DNA of 64,000 bases, from NCBI GenBank assembly GCA_001972305.1, contig BDDD01001586.1, forward strand, positions 62,001 through 126,000, given 5' to 3'. Of the stretch, positions 26,101 to 33,085 are shown in pieces. The position numbers and the translations under genes are program-made. The notes under the pieces are model-generated. The model was given only the letters and a program-made list of their open reading frames with translations, ran no database searches and was not told the origin of the DNA. The DNA comes from Cephalotus follicularis. Its lineage: Eukaryota > Streptophyta > Magnoliopsida > Oxalidales > Cephalotaceae. Positions within the stretch are counted from its first letter, which is position 1; each line of letters opens with the position of its first letter.

Positions 26101-29100
26101 GGCAACACACCAGCATGATCAACACGTCGCATTGTGCATGTCAAGGTGTCTGGATGATGCCTCAAAAATTGCCCATTGCATGTTATTCTGTCAGTGTTAA
26201 TCGTGACAGATGTTCTTTACAAAGGCGTCGACGTCTTTCCTTAGACGTCAATGTCTTTTCCTCTTTCACCAGAAGGTGTCGATGTCTTCACCCTACATCG
26301 ATGTGCATGTCCATGCATTCACGTGTATCTCGGTTCCATAGGCGTCGACGTCTTTCCAAAGACATCGACGCGTTTACCTCAAAACAGCGCCGTTTTCTAG
26401 TTTAACACACACAATTCTTTTCCCAAAACAATATTTAGGGTTTGGAATATCTTTTGAGTTCGAAATCTAAACATTCTCATTAATTCAAGTTTAAGATTAC
26501 ATCTCAAAACGAAATATTACAATCAGGAAAATACCGGGTGTTACAGCCATCGTCCAAACAGATAAGGAAAGCTGACTTAAGCGTCGACGTTAAAGGCAAG
26601 ACGTCGACGCTTACACCTTTAAAGCCAAAAGCGTCGATGTCAAAACATGGGCGTCGGCGTTTCTGATGAAGGCGTCGACGCTTAGCGCCCAGAGAACAAT
26701 AACAATGAATTTTTTTCAAAATAGAATCGGACGGTCCGAATACCATGGCATATAACAGAAGACATAAACACAACATATAACGATAAACACGTAAGCATGG
26801 AAGCGGGGTATTACACATACACGTTCGAGATCAGCATCATTGAAGCCAGTCACGTCTTTTGACATGCCCACTTTCTGTTTTCGGGCTGTTGTACCACCAT
26901 AAACCTTCAAGCATAAGCGTTTTTTAGGAGAGCTCGAATCTCCTGAAAAAGGTCCCCCCAAGATGGTATAAACTGTGCATCATGGTTCTCTTGCATCCTT
27001 ATTCTATGGCAAGAAGAGAAAAGAAAGAGAAGACCTCCCAAGGGATGATATCTGTACTAAACTCAACAAGGGGTTAGATGAGCAAAAGCCCCAACTCAAA
27101 GACTTCAAGAAGTATATGCCTTTGATAGAGGCATAAGCAAACATACTTTTGGAGATAAAAACCGAGTCAATCAAATGGCTTGAGAGGCTTAGGGGGCCAT
27201 CAGAGAAGAGAGATCAGACCAGGTACTGTCTGTTCCATCGTGAAAATGGTCACGACACGAACAAGTGCAGACAACTGAAGTATGAGATTGAGAGGTTGGT
27301 CCGAAATGGTTATCTCGGATGATTTAAAGAAACTGCCAACAGAGAGCAGAGGACATAGTGCAGAGAGGAGCAACCACAGAATAGGGATGCAAGAGAACCT
27401 TGAGGCACAATTTATACCATCTCCGGGGGACCTTTTTCAGGAGTTGTAAAAAGCTTATGCTCCAAGGTCTATGGTGGTACACCAGCCCTGGAAACATAAA
27501 GTAAGCATGCCAAAAGATGTGATCCGCTTCGGTGATGTTAATCTCAAAGGTGCAGATCTAGTGATGGTAGAGGTTCAGTAATGCTATTGGTGCCATATGA
27601 AGATTGATTTGTTAATCTGTAAATGGTTTTTGAAGGAATTTTGTTTTTTTAGGACAGTTTCAATCTTCAAGGATTTCTTGTTTTTTTGTTATTTGAAAAA
27701 TATCAATTGCATAATAAAGCTCAGTTATAATATCTGTATAGCTTTGTACTATGGGCATCGACGCCCATAGTATAGGCACCGACGCGTATGAACGATGAAC
27801 ACGTTGATGTGTTAATCATTCACGTTGACGCCTTGAAAATATGAATAAAAATTATAGAACAAACGCATAGACGTTAACGCTTAAATGATACACGTCAACG
27901 TGTATGGTAATCGGGTTGGGTATTTAGCGTCAGACGGGTTTGAATATGGGATTTTAGATGATTTGGGTATTTGGGTTTGATTTCATTGTGTGTAAAATGC
28001 GCATATTGAATTTGAATGCATCTTAATCATCAGCCATTTGATTGAAATAATTTATATTTGACTAATGATTAATGGTTGGGAAAGTGCCACCTGTTGTGTG
28101 GGACCTACAAACCAAGTTAGCAATTAAGAAAAGAAATTTGGCAAAAAATTTTGGTGGGAAAATTTTCCATGTCAGCGCCACGTCATTAATGTTAACGGGG
28201 TTAAATTTTCCGTCAGGACTGGTCCTTAATTGAGCCCAAATCAATAGTTTGGGTCCTCAATTGAGCCGTTTTTAAGTACAGAGGGCAATCGATAACTTTC
28301 ATCAAAGTTTGGGGGGCAAATTGTGTCTTCGGCCAGCAGGCCACGTCATCAATGTTAATGGAGTTAAATTTTCCGTCAAGGCTGATCCATATTTGAGCGC
28401 AAATCAATGGTTAGGTTTCTCAATTGAGCCGTTTTTAAGTAGAGAGGGCAATCAATAATTTTCATCAGAGTTCGGGGGACAAATTGGGTCTTTGGCCCTA
28501 TATATATTAGTGTTCTTTCATAGAAACATTAAGGGGCTCTTTTTTTATTAGGGTTGTTCAGAGAGATGGAACATGATATAGTAGTACTACATATTAGTAT
28601 AATTTTTAATTTGGCCATTGAAATTTAATTAATCGAACTTATTTGAAACCCACCACCTTAGTACATATCAAAGAAATTCCCGATAATGTTATTTCTGCCA
28701 AGTTAATTTTTATTGGAGGGAGTTTCAATTATTCAGAATTTATCCCACTGCTAGCTGCTATCCTAAATCATCCCTTGCAATTTTGTTCATTTGAAGTTTT
28801 CTACTTCTGCATGTCCAATTGGGTTACTGGCTTCGGTGCTTGTTTCATATATACAATACAATGCACATGTATATCAGCCAGGCTTATGTTCTTGTTTTGA
28901 ATTTTGGCAATCACCATTGTGTTCCATTCTAATATGGCTGTGTATTTTTAAGTAGAAGTATTAGACTTCACATAGGCCATATAATATTCACCTATTATTA
29001 GATTTTAATTTTAAGAAATAACACAGGGAGGCAATGGGAAAAATTCTTGCTCGTGGTCATAGCCGAGTTCCTGTTTATTCTGGGAATCCAAAAAATATTA

Positions 29101-30350
29101 TTGGGCTTCTGCTGGTAAGTGATGGAACTTACTGCATTGATAAAGTTTAATATAATGTAAGCATTATTTGTTTTAGATTTTTGCTGATCTTATGGCTCAA
29201 AAAATTTCTCGTTCTCCCAATCTTGTTTGCCATTAGTCGAAAAGTCTGCTCACTGTAAGACCTGAAACAGAGACCCCAGTCAGTGCTGTTTCCATCCGGA
29301 GAATTCCAAGGTGTGCTTAATATCTTCAGATATGTTCATTAGTTCTCTTCCAGAGCTGAATACAAAACATCCAAGTGTTAATATGTGTAATGTTTCCTCA
29401 GGGTGCCAGCTGACATGCCTCTGTATGATATACTAAATGAGTTTCAAAAGGGTAGCAGCCATATGGCTGCTGTTGTGAAGGCAAAAGGGAAAAGCAAGGC
29501 TCTTCCACCAACAATTGATGGAGAAAAACTGGAAGAAAAACAAGTCACTGATGGGGACTCCCAGTTGACTACTCCTTTGCTATTCAAGCAGGAAGAAAAG
29601 TTGGATGGTGTTGTGGTTGACATTGACAGGACTTCTAGGCCTACCAATGTTACTAGGCCACACTCTGTACCACGGATTGACATGGTAACAAATGGATTGC
29701 CTCACTTGTCCGAGGATACTGAAGATGGTGAAGTCATTGGCATCATTACCCTAGAAGACGTATTTGAAGAACTTCTGCAGGTAAGTTAACAGCCCCTGAT
29801 TGCATTGATTGGATTCAGTTTATGCATTTCTTGAGTTTCTATGAAACAGTGGATCAATATTTTGTATGCAGGAGGAGATTGTGGATGAGACTGATGAGTA
29901 CGTTGATGTGCATAAAAGGTATTGTAGAGTTGGAGTATTAACGAGTTTTGTTGCGGCAAAGTATGTAAGATGAATAGTTGATCATATTGATGTTTAATAA
30001 CAATTGTTGTTGTTCAGAATCCGAGTTGCTGCAGCTGCAGCTGCTTCATCAGTGGCACGGGCTCCGTCAAGTCGGAGATTAACTAATAAAGGACCAGTAA
30101 GTAAATATCATATATGACCAATATTTTCGCTGGTTTCCCCCATCTTATTTTATAAGCATGGTGGTATAAATTAATGACTGACATCGAGAATCTGATTACT
30201 ATAATTTGATATATGTGTATCATTCACTCTTTCTGTAATGTATTTGTCAATTAGTATTCTCTTTTTGTTTTGGTTTCCCAGGGAGGTCAAAGTAAGCAAG
30301 CGCTCACCCCAAAACAAGGGACAATTGGTGAGACTGGGAAACAGAGATAA
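2744..30350 (+). CDS. DUF21 and CBS domain-containing membrane protein (CNNM/CorC family), 13 exons, 493 aa
   Basis: Exons: 2744-2990, 3108-3184, 3363-3446, 3549-3662, 4227-4310, 4465-4536, 5108-5175, 29027-29114, 29237-29310, 29402-29780, 29872-29918, 30018-30096, 30282-30350. All introns are GT-AG and the phases fit, giving 1,482 nt and a TAA stop at 30348. Order of domains: N-terminal membrane DUF21 (about 30-190), CBS pair (about 225-420) split by a hydrophilic insert, and a short basic/Ala-rich tail. Plant members (CBSDUF, also called MGR) belong to the CNNM family and are linked to Mg2+ export from the cytosol to vacuole or xylem; that role is taken from the family. The closest relatives I know are of the At4g14240 type, with near-identical length. 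Another ATG at 2750 is a possible start. The gene looks intact despite a 23.9-kb intron. Confidence 0.93.
3085..3100 (+). repeat. (TG)8 microsatellite in intron 1
   Basis: Perfect TG dinucleotide run directly followed by the T-rich acceptor tract of exon 2 (AG at 3106-3107). Length changes here could affect the polypyrimidine tract. Confidence 0.9.
4661..4860 (+). repeat. Tandem duplication of about 92 bp in intron 6
   Basis: 4661-4752 and 4769-4860 are near copies. Both hold TTAAAGTTGTTT, CCTAGATTAT, GGCAAATCTGAAACTGTC and TCGTGCTTAGTTG in the same order, with small differences. Not coding. Confidence 0.8.
5176..5881 (+). other. Start of giant intron 7, no gene
   Basis: Ordinary AT-rich intron sequence with a GA-rich tract at about 5490-5578 (repeated GAGAGGGAGA-like units). 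No open frame or recognised element. The right end carries CTATATACA (5873-5881), the left copy of the proposed 9-bp target duplication. Confidence 0.6.
5882..6194 (+). repeat. Left terminal inverted repeat
   Basis: Contains CTCAATTTGCC, GGCTCAATTGAGGACCCAAA, GACGGAAAATTTAACC and CCGTTAATCATTAGTCA, all mirrored on the right. The copia 3' LTR begins immediately at 6195, so the inner part of this arm may be displaced or lost. Confidence 0.8.
6195..6374 (-). mobile_element. 3' LTR of copia element A (180 bp)
   Basis: On the minus strand it starts TGTTAGAAG at 6374 and ends TTAACA at 6195. It is preceded by the polypurine tract TTGAGGGGGAG. The short LTR suggests the Ale/Retrofit type. The flank at 6190-6194 is CAATT; the matching duplication was not found because the 5' end of the element is lost. 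Confidence 0.8.
6375..6386 (-). other. Polypurine tract of copia A
   Basis: Minus strand TTGAGGGGGAG directly before the LTR start TGTTAG. Confidence 0.75.
6387..8260 (-). pseudogene. Copia A reverse transcriptase and RNase H, broken
   Basis: Minus-strand pieces read in order from right to left. At 8251-7715: linker and RT start ([40 protein letters not shown]). At 7501-6911: RT palm with [15 protein letters not shown] and the catalytic YVDD ([14 protein letters not shown]). At 6936-6745: RNase H ([20 protein letters not shown]). Sequence to about 6390 continues to the copia C-terminus. Stops (for example TGA near 7714) and frameshifts interrupt it, so it cannot make an active polymerase. 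Confidence 0.88.
8261..9480 (-). pseudogene. Copia A protease and integrase, broken
   Basis: Protease has [15 protein letters not shown] at the 9480 side, with the DSG triad intact, preceded by a TAG where Trp is usual. Integrase pieces: [11 protein letters not shown] and [12 protein letters not shown] (zinc-binding part), [20 protein letters not shown] and [15 protein letters not shown] (core), [17 protein letters not shown], and [16 protein letters not shown] (end). Several stops and frameshifts split these (for example near 8570 and 8350). Confidence 0.85.
9495..9980 (-). pseudogene. Copia A gag, C-terminal part
   Basis: Gly/Arg-rich stretch followed by the zinc knuckle [14 protein letters not shown] (about 9738-9780), then the linker to protease. 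It ends at TAG 9497-9495, a former Trp codon (CTGG to CTAG). Its N-terminal partner lies at 12395-12958; the two were one gene before the LTR at 9981-12394 inserted. Confidence 0.85.
11036..11277. repeat. Two tandem copies of a 122-bp unit in the solo LTR
   Basis: AAGTGGTGGTG-CTAATGGAG, GGAACGTGCGTCCAT / GGTAACGTGCGTCCAT and CGACTTAGACTCACAACAAC recur 122 bp apart (starts near 11040 and 11162). Confidence 0.8.
11376..11735. repeat. Palindrome array, AAAGACATCGATGTCTTT type
   Basis: Fourteen imperfect copies centred on TCGA-like cores. Core starts read at 11383, 11405, 11435, 11454, 11496, 11518, 11555, 11568, 11595, 11609, 11628, 11679, 11700 and 11722. Many steps are 19-22 bp or about twice that. 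Perfect examples are AAAGACATCGATGTCTTT near 11454 and AAAGACGTCGACGTCTTT near 11609. The array lies 660-1,020 bp from the LTR start (minus orientation). Confidence 0.85.
12395..12958 (-). pseudogene. Copia A gag, N-terminal part, 5' truncated
   Basis: Minus-strand frame with [40 protein letters not shown] and [20 protein letters not shown], typical of copia gag (UBN2-like). The N-terminus, leader and 5' LTR of the copia are missing. At about 12958 the sequence changes to the LTR of Tekay element A. Confidence 0.85.
13021..13335. repeat. Palindrome array, AAGCGTCGACGCTT type
   Basis: Core starts at 13032, 13052, 13073, 13092, 13136, 13170, 13190, 13211, 13231, about 13251, 13285, 13304 and 13317. 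Most steps are 19-21 bp; two of 34 and one of 44 interrupt. Its partner in the 5' LTR is 22833-23105. Confidence 0.85.
13897..14025. repeat. Second palindrome array of the 3' LTR A
   Basis: AAGCGTCGACGTTAATGTCG, GTCGACGCTTA, AAGCGTCAATG, GGCGTCGACGTG, AAGCATCGATG and GGCGTCGACGCTTAG within 130 bp, about 130-255 bp from the LTR start. Partner copy at 26578-26690. Confidence 0.8.
14153..14172 (-). other. Polypurine tract of Tekay A
   Basis: Minus strand TTTTTTAGGGGGGGTGGA directly before the LTR start TGTAATACCCC. Confidence 0.8.
14203..14888 (-). pseudogene. Tekay A integrase C-terminus with chromodomain
   Basis: Frame pieces 14867-14433 and 14454-14203. The first gives [20 protein letters not shown] and [15 protein letters not shown], then [18 protein letters not shown] and [20 protein letters not shown]. 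The second has [16 protein letters not shown]-like sequence and ends in a chromodomain, [20 protein letters not shown]. Chromodomains steer chromoviruses to heterochromatin marks (known for the family). A one-base shift lies near 14450. Confidence 0.9.
14889..14925. repeat. 18-bp direct repeat at an integrase deletion
   Basis: GTGAAATGGGGATCCCTA occurs at 14889-14906 and again at 14908-14925. Element B has it once, at about 58038. Between the two frames about 50 integrase residues present in element B are missing here. Confidence 0.85.
14926..15703 (-). pseudogene. Tekay A integrase zinc finger and partial core
   Basis: From right to left: [20 protein letters not shown] (RNase H end), [20 protein letters not shown] and [20 protein letters not shown] (HHCC zinc finger), [20 protein letters not shown] and [14 protein letters not shown] (core). 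A TGA (near 15048) replaces the Arg codon expected after VVVD. The core is cut short by the deletion at about 14889, which removes part of the DDE domain. Confidence 0.88.
15704..17202 (-). pseudogene. Tekay A reverse transcriptase and RNase H, broken
   Basis: 17202-16560 gives the protease/RT linker and RT start: [79 protein letters not shown]. After a frameshift near 16545, 16544-16266 has [20 protein letters not shown] and the catalytic FIDD ([14 protein letters not shown]). TAG at 16265-16263 replaces the Gln that element B keeps ([10 protein letters not shown]). 16262-15803 covers the connection and RNase H ([20 protein letters not shown]), again frame-shifted near 16000. Confidence 0.9.
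17254..18222 (-). pseudogene. Tekay A gag C-terminal part and protease
   Basis: Open from 18117 to 17254: [17 protein letters not shown], a Gln/Gly-rich low-complexity stretch, zinc knuckle [14 protein letters not shown], and aspartic protease with [13 protein letters not shown] (DTG intact). 18118-18222 continues the gag frame. A stop near 17254 separates it from RT. The gag N-terminus is at 20828-21271, beyond a solo LTR. Confidence 0.9.
18223..20827 (-). mobile_element. Solo Tekay LTR inside element A gag (family with GTCGACTG array)
   Basis: 2,605 bp, TGTAACACCCCCGG to GGGTATTACA, flanked by a perfect 5-bp duplication CCACC (18218-18222 and 20828-20832). No internal coding region. Same family as 33963-36490. 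The inner left part resembles the LTRs of A and B (CCGCATGGAAACAAAAACG and GAGCAAACCTCAGTACGG), giving minus orientation. Confidence 0.92.
19486..19700. repeat. Phased palindrome array, CAGTCGACTG type, ten copies
   Basis: Core starts at 19489, 19510, 19531, 19552, 19580, 19602, 19623, 19644, 19665 and 19685. Steps are 21, 21, 21, 28, 22, 21, 21, 21 and 20 bp. Sequence between cores differs, so this is not a plain tandem repeat of identical 21-mers. Confidence 0.93.
20828..21271 (-). pseudogene. Tekay A gag N-terminal part
   Basis: Starts at ATG 21271 with [20 protein letters not shown], a typical basic gypsy gag start, then [38 protein letters not shown] frameshift near 20925 moves to the frame with [20 protein letters not shown]. 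Cut at 20827 by the solo LTR. Confidence 0.88.
21430..21441 (-). other. Primer-binding site of Tekay A (initiator Met tRNA)
   Basis: Minus strand ATGGTATCAGAG, complementary to the 3' end of plant initiator tRNA-Met, three or so bases inside the LTR end at 21445. Confidence 0.85.
22181..22245 (+). repeat. Compound microsatellite (AT)n-(GATA)n-(GA)n
   Basis: TATATATATATATATATA followed by six or so TAGA/GATA units and a GA run ending in GACGCCGTAG, inside the 5' LTR of A. The same place in element B has only GATATATATAAAAAGAGACG. Confidence 0.9.
22833..23105. repeat. Palindrome array of the 5' LTR A
   Basis: Counterpart of 13021-13335 with the same order of AAGCGTCGACG-type units and the same approximately 20-bp steps; single units differ or are missing between the copies. 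Confidence 0.82.
24962..25475. repeat. Palindrome arrays, AAAGACATCGATGTCTTT type
   Basis: Clusters at 24962-25090, 25305-25345 and 25385-25475: GGCGTCGATGTC, GGCGTCGACG, AAGACATCGATGC, AAGACGTCGATGTCTTTA, AGGCGTCGATGTCTTCAC, AAGACATCGATGTCTTTCG, AGGCATCGATGTCTTTA and others. Same motif type as 11376-11735. They lie about 1.1-1.6 kb from the LTR start. Confidence 0.82.
26222..26380. repeat. Palindrome array near the LTR start
   Basis: AAGGCGTCGACGTCTTTCC (26222), AGACGTCAATGTCTTTTC, AAGGTGTCGATGTCTTC, TACATCGATGTGC, AGGCGTCGACGTCTTTCC and AAGACATCGACGCG, 170-320 bp from the LTR start. Confidence 0.82.
26578..26690. repeat. Second palindrome array of the 5' LTR A
   Basis: Counterpart of 13897-14025: AAGCGTCGACGTTAAAGG, AAGACGTCGACGCTTACA, AAGCGTCGATGTC, GGCGTCGGCG and GGCGTCGACGCTTAGC. 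Confidence 0.8.
26816..27600. pseudogene. Tat-type gypsy gag fragments in inverted arrangement
   Basis: Plus strand 27074-27330 reads [20 protein letters not shown], a stop, then [15 protein letters not shown] and the zinc-binding [15 protein letters not shown], as in Tat/Ogre/Retand gag. 27400-27580 continues with [12 protein letters not shown] and [12 protein letters not shown]. The minus strand at 26980-26820 repeats this last part ([38 protein letters not shown]). So the gag-protease linker is present twice, head to head. Several stops. Tekay A begins exactly at 26815. Confidence 0.72.
27755..27912. repeat. Phased palindrome array outside any recognised LTR
   Basis: GGGCATCGACGCCC, GGCACCGACGCG, CACGTTGATGTG, CACGTTGACGCC, GACGTTAACGC, CACGTCAACGTG. 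Core starts at 27758, 27779, 27804, 27825, 27874 and 27895; steps 21, 25, 21, 49, 21. Lies between Tat gag fragments and the right TIR. Confidence 0.8.
28041..28497 (-). repeat. Right terminal inverted repeat with a partial duplication
   Basis: 28041-28333 is the complement of the left arm. 28340-28497 is a second, shorter copy of the outer half (GTCATCAATGTTAATGGAG to TCTTTGGCC). The element end and the 9-bp flank CTATATATA fit the outer copy. Confidence 0.78.
28507..29026 (+). other. End of giant intron 7, no gene
   Basis: AT-rich intron sequence; nothing recognised. Ends with ACACAG, the acceptor of exon 8. Confidence 0.7.
29027..30350 (+). CDS. Exons 8-13: CBS-pair half
   Basis: Starts with G completing the Trp codon split at 5175. 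Exon 8 carries [18 protein letters not shown]. Exon 9 starts [14 protein letters not shown], where relatives I recall have Val as the first residue. Exon 10 is the longest (379 nt) and covers [20 protein letters not shown], a hydrophilic insert of about 65 residues, and [18 protein letters not shown]. Exon 11 gives [16 protein letters not shown]. Exons 12-13 encode a run of Ala and a basic tail ending ETGKQR. Confidence 0.93.
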
Positions 30351-30720
30351 TGGTTATGCAGTTTTTCATGAACTGATTCTACGATCCCAAGGAGAGAGTT
30401 ATATTGTTTCCATACAAAATAAAACGGAAAACCATGGATGTAATATAATTAATTTTGTTGTCTATTGAGGAGATTCCCTATGAGTTCTCTTCCCAATGGT
30501 TGTTTTGAATGTTTGCTTCAAACAGAAGCACGCTATTAGGCTTAAGCTCTATTGATTTTTTTTCTTCATCATAGAAAAAGAGATGAATGTACATCAGTGC
30601 AGGAGGACCATTTGAGCGAGTTGTAATATATGTATTGACCTTTTTATTGGAAATAAAAATCAGAGAAGATTGCTTCAGAACCAATACCGTGCTGTACGAA
30701 GAGAATATTTGGAGCACTTT
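30351..30720 (+). other. Likely 3' UTR of the DUF21-CBS gene
   Basis: Follows the TAA at 30348-30350. A candidate poly(A) signal AATAAA lies at 30652-30657, about 300 bp after the stop; AAAATAAAACGG near 30417 is another. Confidence 0.4.
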
Positions 30721-32066
30721 CTTGGATTTTCTTTACCCTTTTAGACAGCAAAAAGAGCCTAGATCAGTCATGGATGATAAATTTGTGACTCCAATATACA
30801 TGCCAATACCTCACACGGGCTTTGAGAAAATTGCAAATCTTGTTATGTGTCAATCCTTATATTTTGGTATGGTATGTGCACTTGCATATTTCAAATTAAC
30901 TTTGATTGACCTGCGTACTAGTGTTCATAGATATGTTTTCGGAGACCGTTCTGAGCACTCACTGGAAGAAAAAACTTACAAATTCATTCTTGGTTCAACA
31001 AAAAGCAGTCATTTACTAGAAAATTTCTTACCTGCACATAACCCAAGACCACCACACAAGTTGAGACATCAACAATAATCTAGTAATTCATATGCTAAAA
31101 CTTACACAAAACCATGCAACTGAAGTCTAAGAATCATCTATAGATAGTTAATAGTGGATTATAAGTAGATCTTACATGTTTGCTCGTGGCTAATAGTCCA
31201 CCAGGCAATAAGTGATTGCTGAATGTCACTATGCGCAAAGATAATAAGCGTGTGCAAGAGCAAAACACTTGATAATATTCTAAAGAAATTGTTTACGTAT
31301 GACTTGTGAGGTAGGGTTAAGACAGGAAGGTAGTTAAATATAGAATAACTTAGAGAACTCGAGAACAAGAATTTTAGCAGGATGGTGGTGGAGAGAAGAG
31401 GAGAGACTCTAGTAGGGATTGTGAGTGCTGATTAGAAGACGGCTAGGGCAATTATTTTCAGATTGTCCCTTGCGTCATAATTGTTCTTCAGTGAATCCTT
31501 GTACCTACGTGAGTAGAAGTCGTTTATATAGGGTATCAAAGTTGGTTTTAGTAAGACTTTTGTAGACCCCGAACTTCTGTTAGTAATAGACAATCTTGGA
31601 ATCCTATTCTACTTAAAATAGGATTTCTAAAATATTTTCTCAATCATATCAATTGTGATCAAGCTCAAATATCTAAAGAATAGGCTCACGTGAGTAGGTA
31701 TGTTCGCACGCCTACATGACCGGCTATCTCTTCAAGTCCACCAAGCCAAAACCCTAAAAAAGTCCCAAGAAGTGAGAGAGCATTTACAACCGCTTAAGTC
31801 ATTGAGTAAGACCGCCATTGAACTTTGCTATCTAGTCCAATGGCGCAATCATGATCCGTGCTAAGCGTATGAACATGATGGTCATAACCAAAAGATAGCG
31901 CATGAATTAACCATTCATGGCCCAAAACCGGTGCATATGCTTTGTTACTTATGACCCAATACATCCAATGAGGCACAAAAGACGTCACCTTATGCCTATT
32001 GAACAAAAGATAATGTACACCTACCTGATTATACTAGGATTTCCACATCCTTCATTGTGAGGCCCT
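30721..32066. other. Intergenic stretch, nothing recognised
   Basis: AT-rich, without a supported gene. A 163-codon open frame (30587-31078) has no family resemblance I can see. The part from about 31350 to 32060 is richer in GA and may be remnant transposon, but no termini were found. Confidence 0.4.
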
Positions 32067-32737
32067 TGTTAGAGAGAGTGTGATCCATCAAGCCACTAGG
32101 TGGCTGGATGTACTTGCACTCTTCTCAAATATACAGTCCTGTTCTATTCATGTTACATTGTGTAAATTATATTTTATTATTGGCATAACCGTATATGTTT
32201 TATCACATAATTGAAGCATGACACTGCTTATATATATGGTGCCCTGTCACATCAAAGAGTTGGTTGTCGAGCCAAGGGCTATGAGAGAGATTTCCTTATT
32301 CCCTGTGATTAAACTGTTCCAAGTCATAGGTTCACTTATTTTGGGCATTTGTGAACCGGACAGACTTACCGTATTGTGTTTGCTCTTACGAATGAGAGGG
32401 TGGAGTATCTTATTGTCACTTGGGTTAAACCCTAAAGCTAATGCGGGGTGCGTGCTGTAGCATGTACATTGAACTTGACCCACCATGAGAATTCTATTTG
32501 GATGGTCACATTGTAATGACCCAAATTTCCATGTAAGATATTAATTATGGAAAATGATTGCTAGTATATATTTTGGCAAATAGTTCAAGGGACCCGTAGT
32601 ATGACCCTACGCTCGGGGGTTCGGGGGTTCCGCTCCTCGGTGAGCGGACGGGGGGTCCCGCTGCCCGGTCAGTGGGCAGCGGCTAGGGGGCAGCGCCCCC
32701 AGAAGAAAATGGAATTTGGCTAAGTGATGAGAAGGAA

Positions 32738-33085
32738 AAACTGTGTTAAGCGCCGACAGTTCCACTTCAAGCGTCGACGCTTGGGTAGTAACGGGCGACG
32801 CTTAGACCCCTTCTATCTGCGCTTTAAACCAGTGCAACGGTAAATTGGACAAAGCTCTCACACCGGCGACGCTTACGAGAAAGAGTCGACGCTTTGGACA
32901 ACGAACGACGCTCTAATTGAAAACGTCGACGCGTTGAAGTCAAGTGTGTCAGTTGACCTGGACGAAGACTTAAAGCGGCGACGCTTTGTAAGAAAGCGTC
33001 AGCGCTTTAGTCGGGATAGAAGTGGAGAACTCAGGTCAAGCCCGTCACCGGCGACGCTTAGGGAGAAAACGTCGACGCTTTGAGC
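32738..33085. repeat. Phased palindrome array, AAGCGTCGACGCTT type
   Basis: Core starts at 32753, 32774, 32795, 32866, 32886, 32905, 32926, 32953, 32978, 32999, 33051 and 33072; most steps are 19-21 bp or multiples near 21. Lies 240-570 bp from the LTR start. Confidence 0.88.

Larger units (their letters stand above)
23657..26545 (-). mobile_element. Solo LTR nested in the 5' LTR of Tekay A
   Basis: 2,889 bp, TGTCACACCCCG to CGGGTGTTACA, with a perfect 5-bp duplication GCCAT (23652-23656 and 26546-26550). The uninterrupted target can be read in the 3' LTR near 13862-13885. Orientation minus. No coding region. Shares CTCGGCTAAGTGA near 24063-24083 with element D (reverse form). Confidence 0.93.
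21445..26815 (-). mobile_element. 5' LTR of Tekay A, split by a solo LTR
   Basis: LTR sequence is 21445-23656 and 26551-26815 (about 2.48 kb without the insert). It starts TGTAATACCCCG at 26815 and ends at 21445, where the usual final CA is mutated (TATAACACC on the plus strand). Holds a (TA)(GATA)(GA) tract at 22181-22245 and two palindrome arrays. Same family as the LTR of element B. Confidence 0.88.
5882..28497. mobile_element. Long-TIR (Mutator-like) DNA element in intron 7, filled by nested insertions
   Basis: The two ends are inverted repeats: 5882-6194 matches the complement of 28041-28497 over about 300 bp. The outermost bases read AGCCAAAGAC on the left and, on the opposite strand, GGCCAAAGAC on the right. 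Flanks are CTATATACA (5873-5881) and CTATATATA (28498-28506), a 9-bp duplication with one mismatch, typical of Mutator-like elements. No transposase was seen, so this is probably a non-autonomous element. Its apparent 22.6 kb is almost all later retrotransposon insertion. Two independent opposite insertions of one repeat family are the alternative; the AT-rich flank makes chance similarity possible. Confidence 0.65.

Noticed and set aside
25676-26125. 149-codon frame on the minus strand
   Set aside because: Lies wholly in a solo LTR with exact ends and target duplication; no family resemblance.
30587-31078. 163-codon open frame downstream of the DUF21-CBS gene
   Set aside because: No recognisable domain, no clear promoter or splice context, AT-rich sequence; treated as chance.
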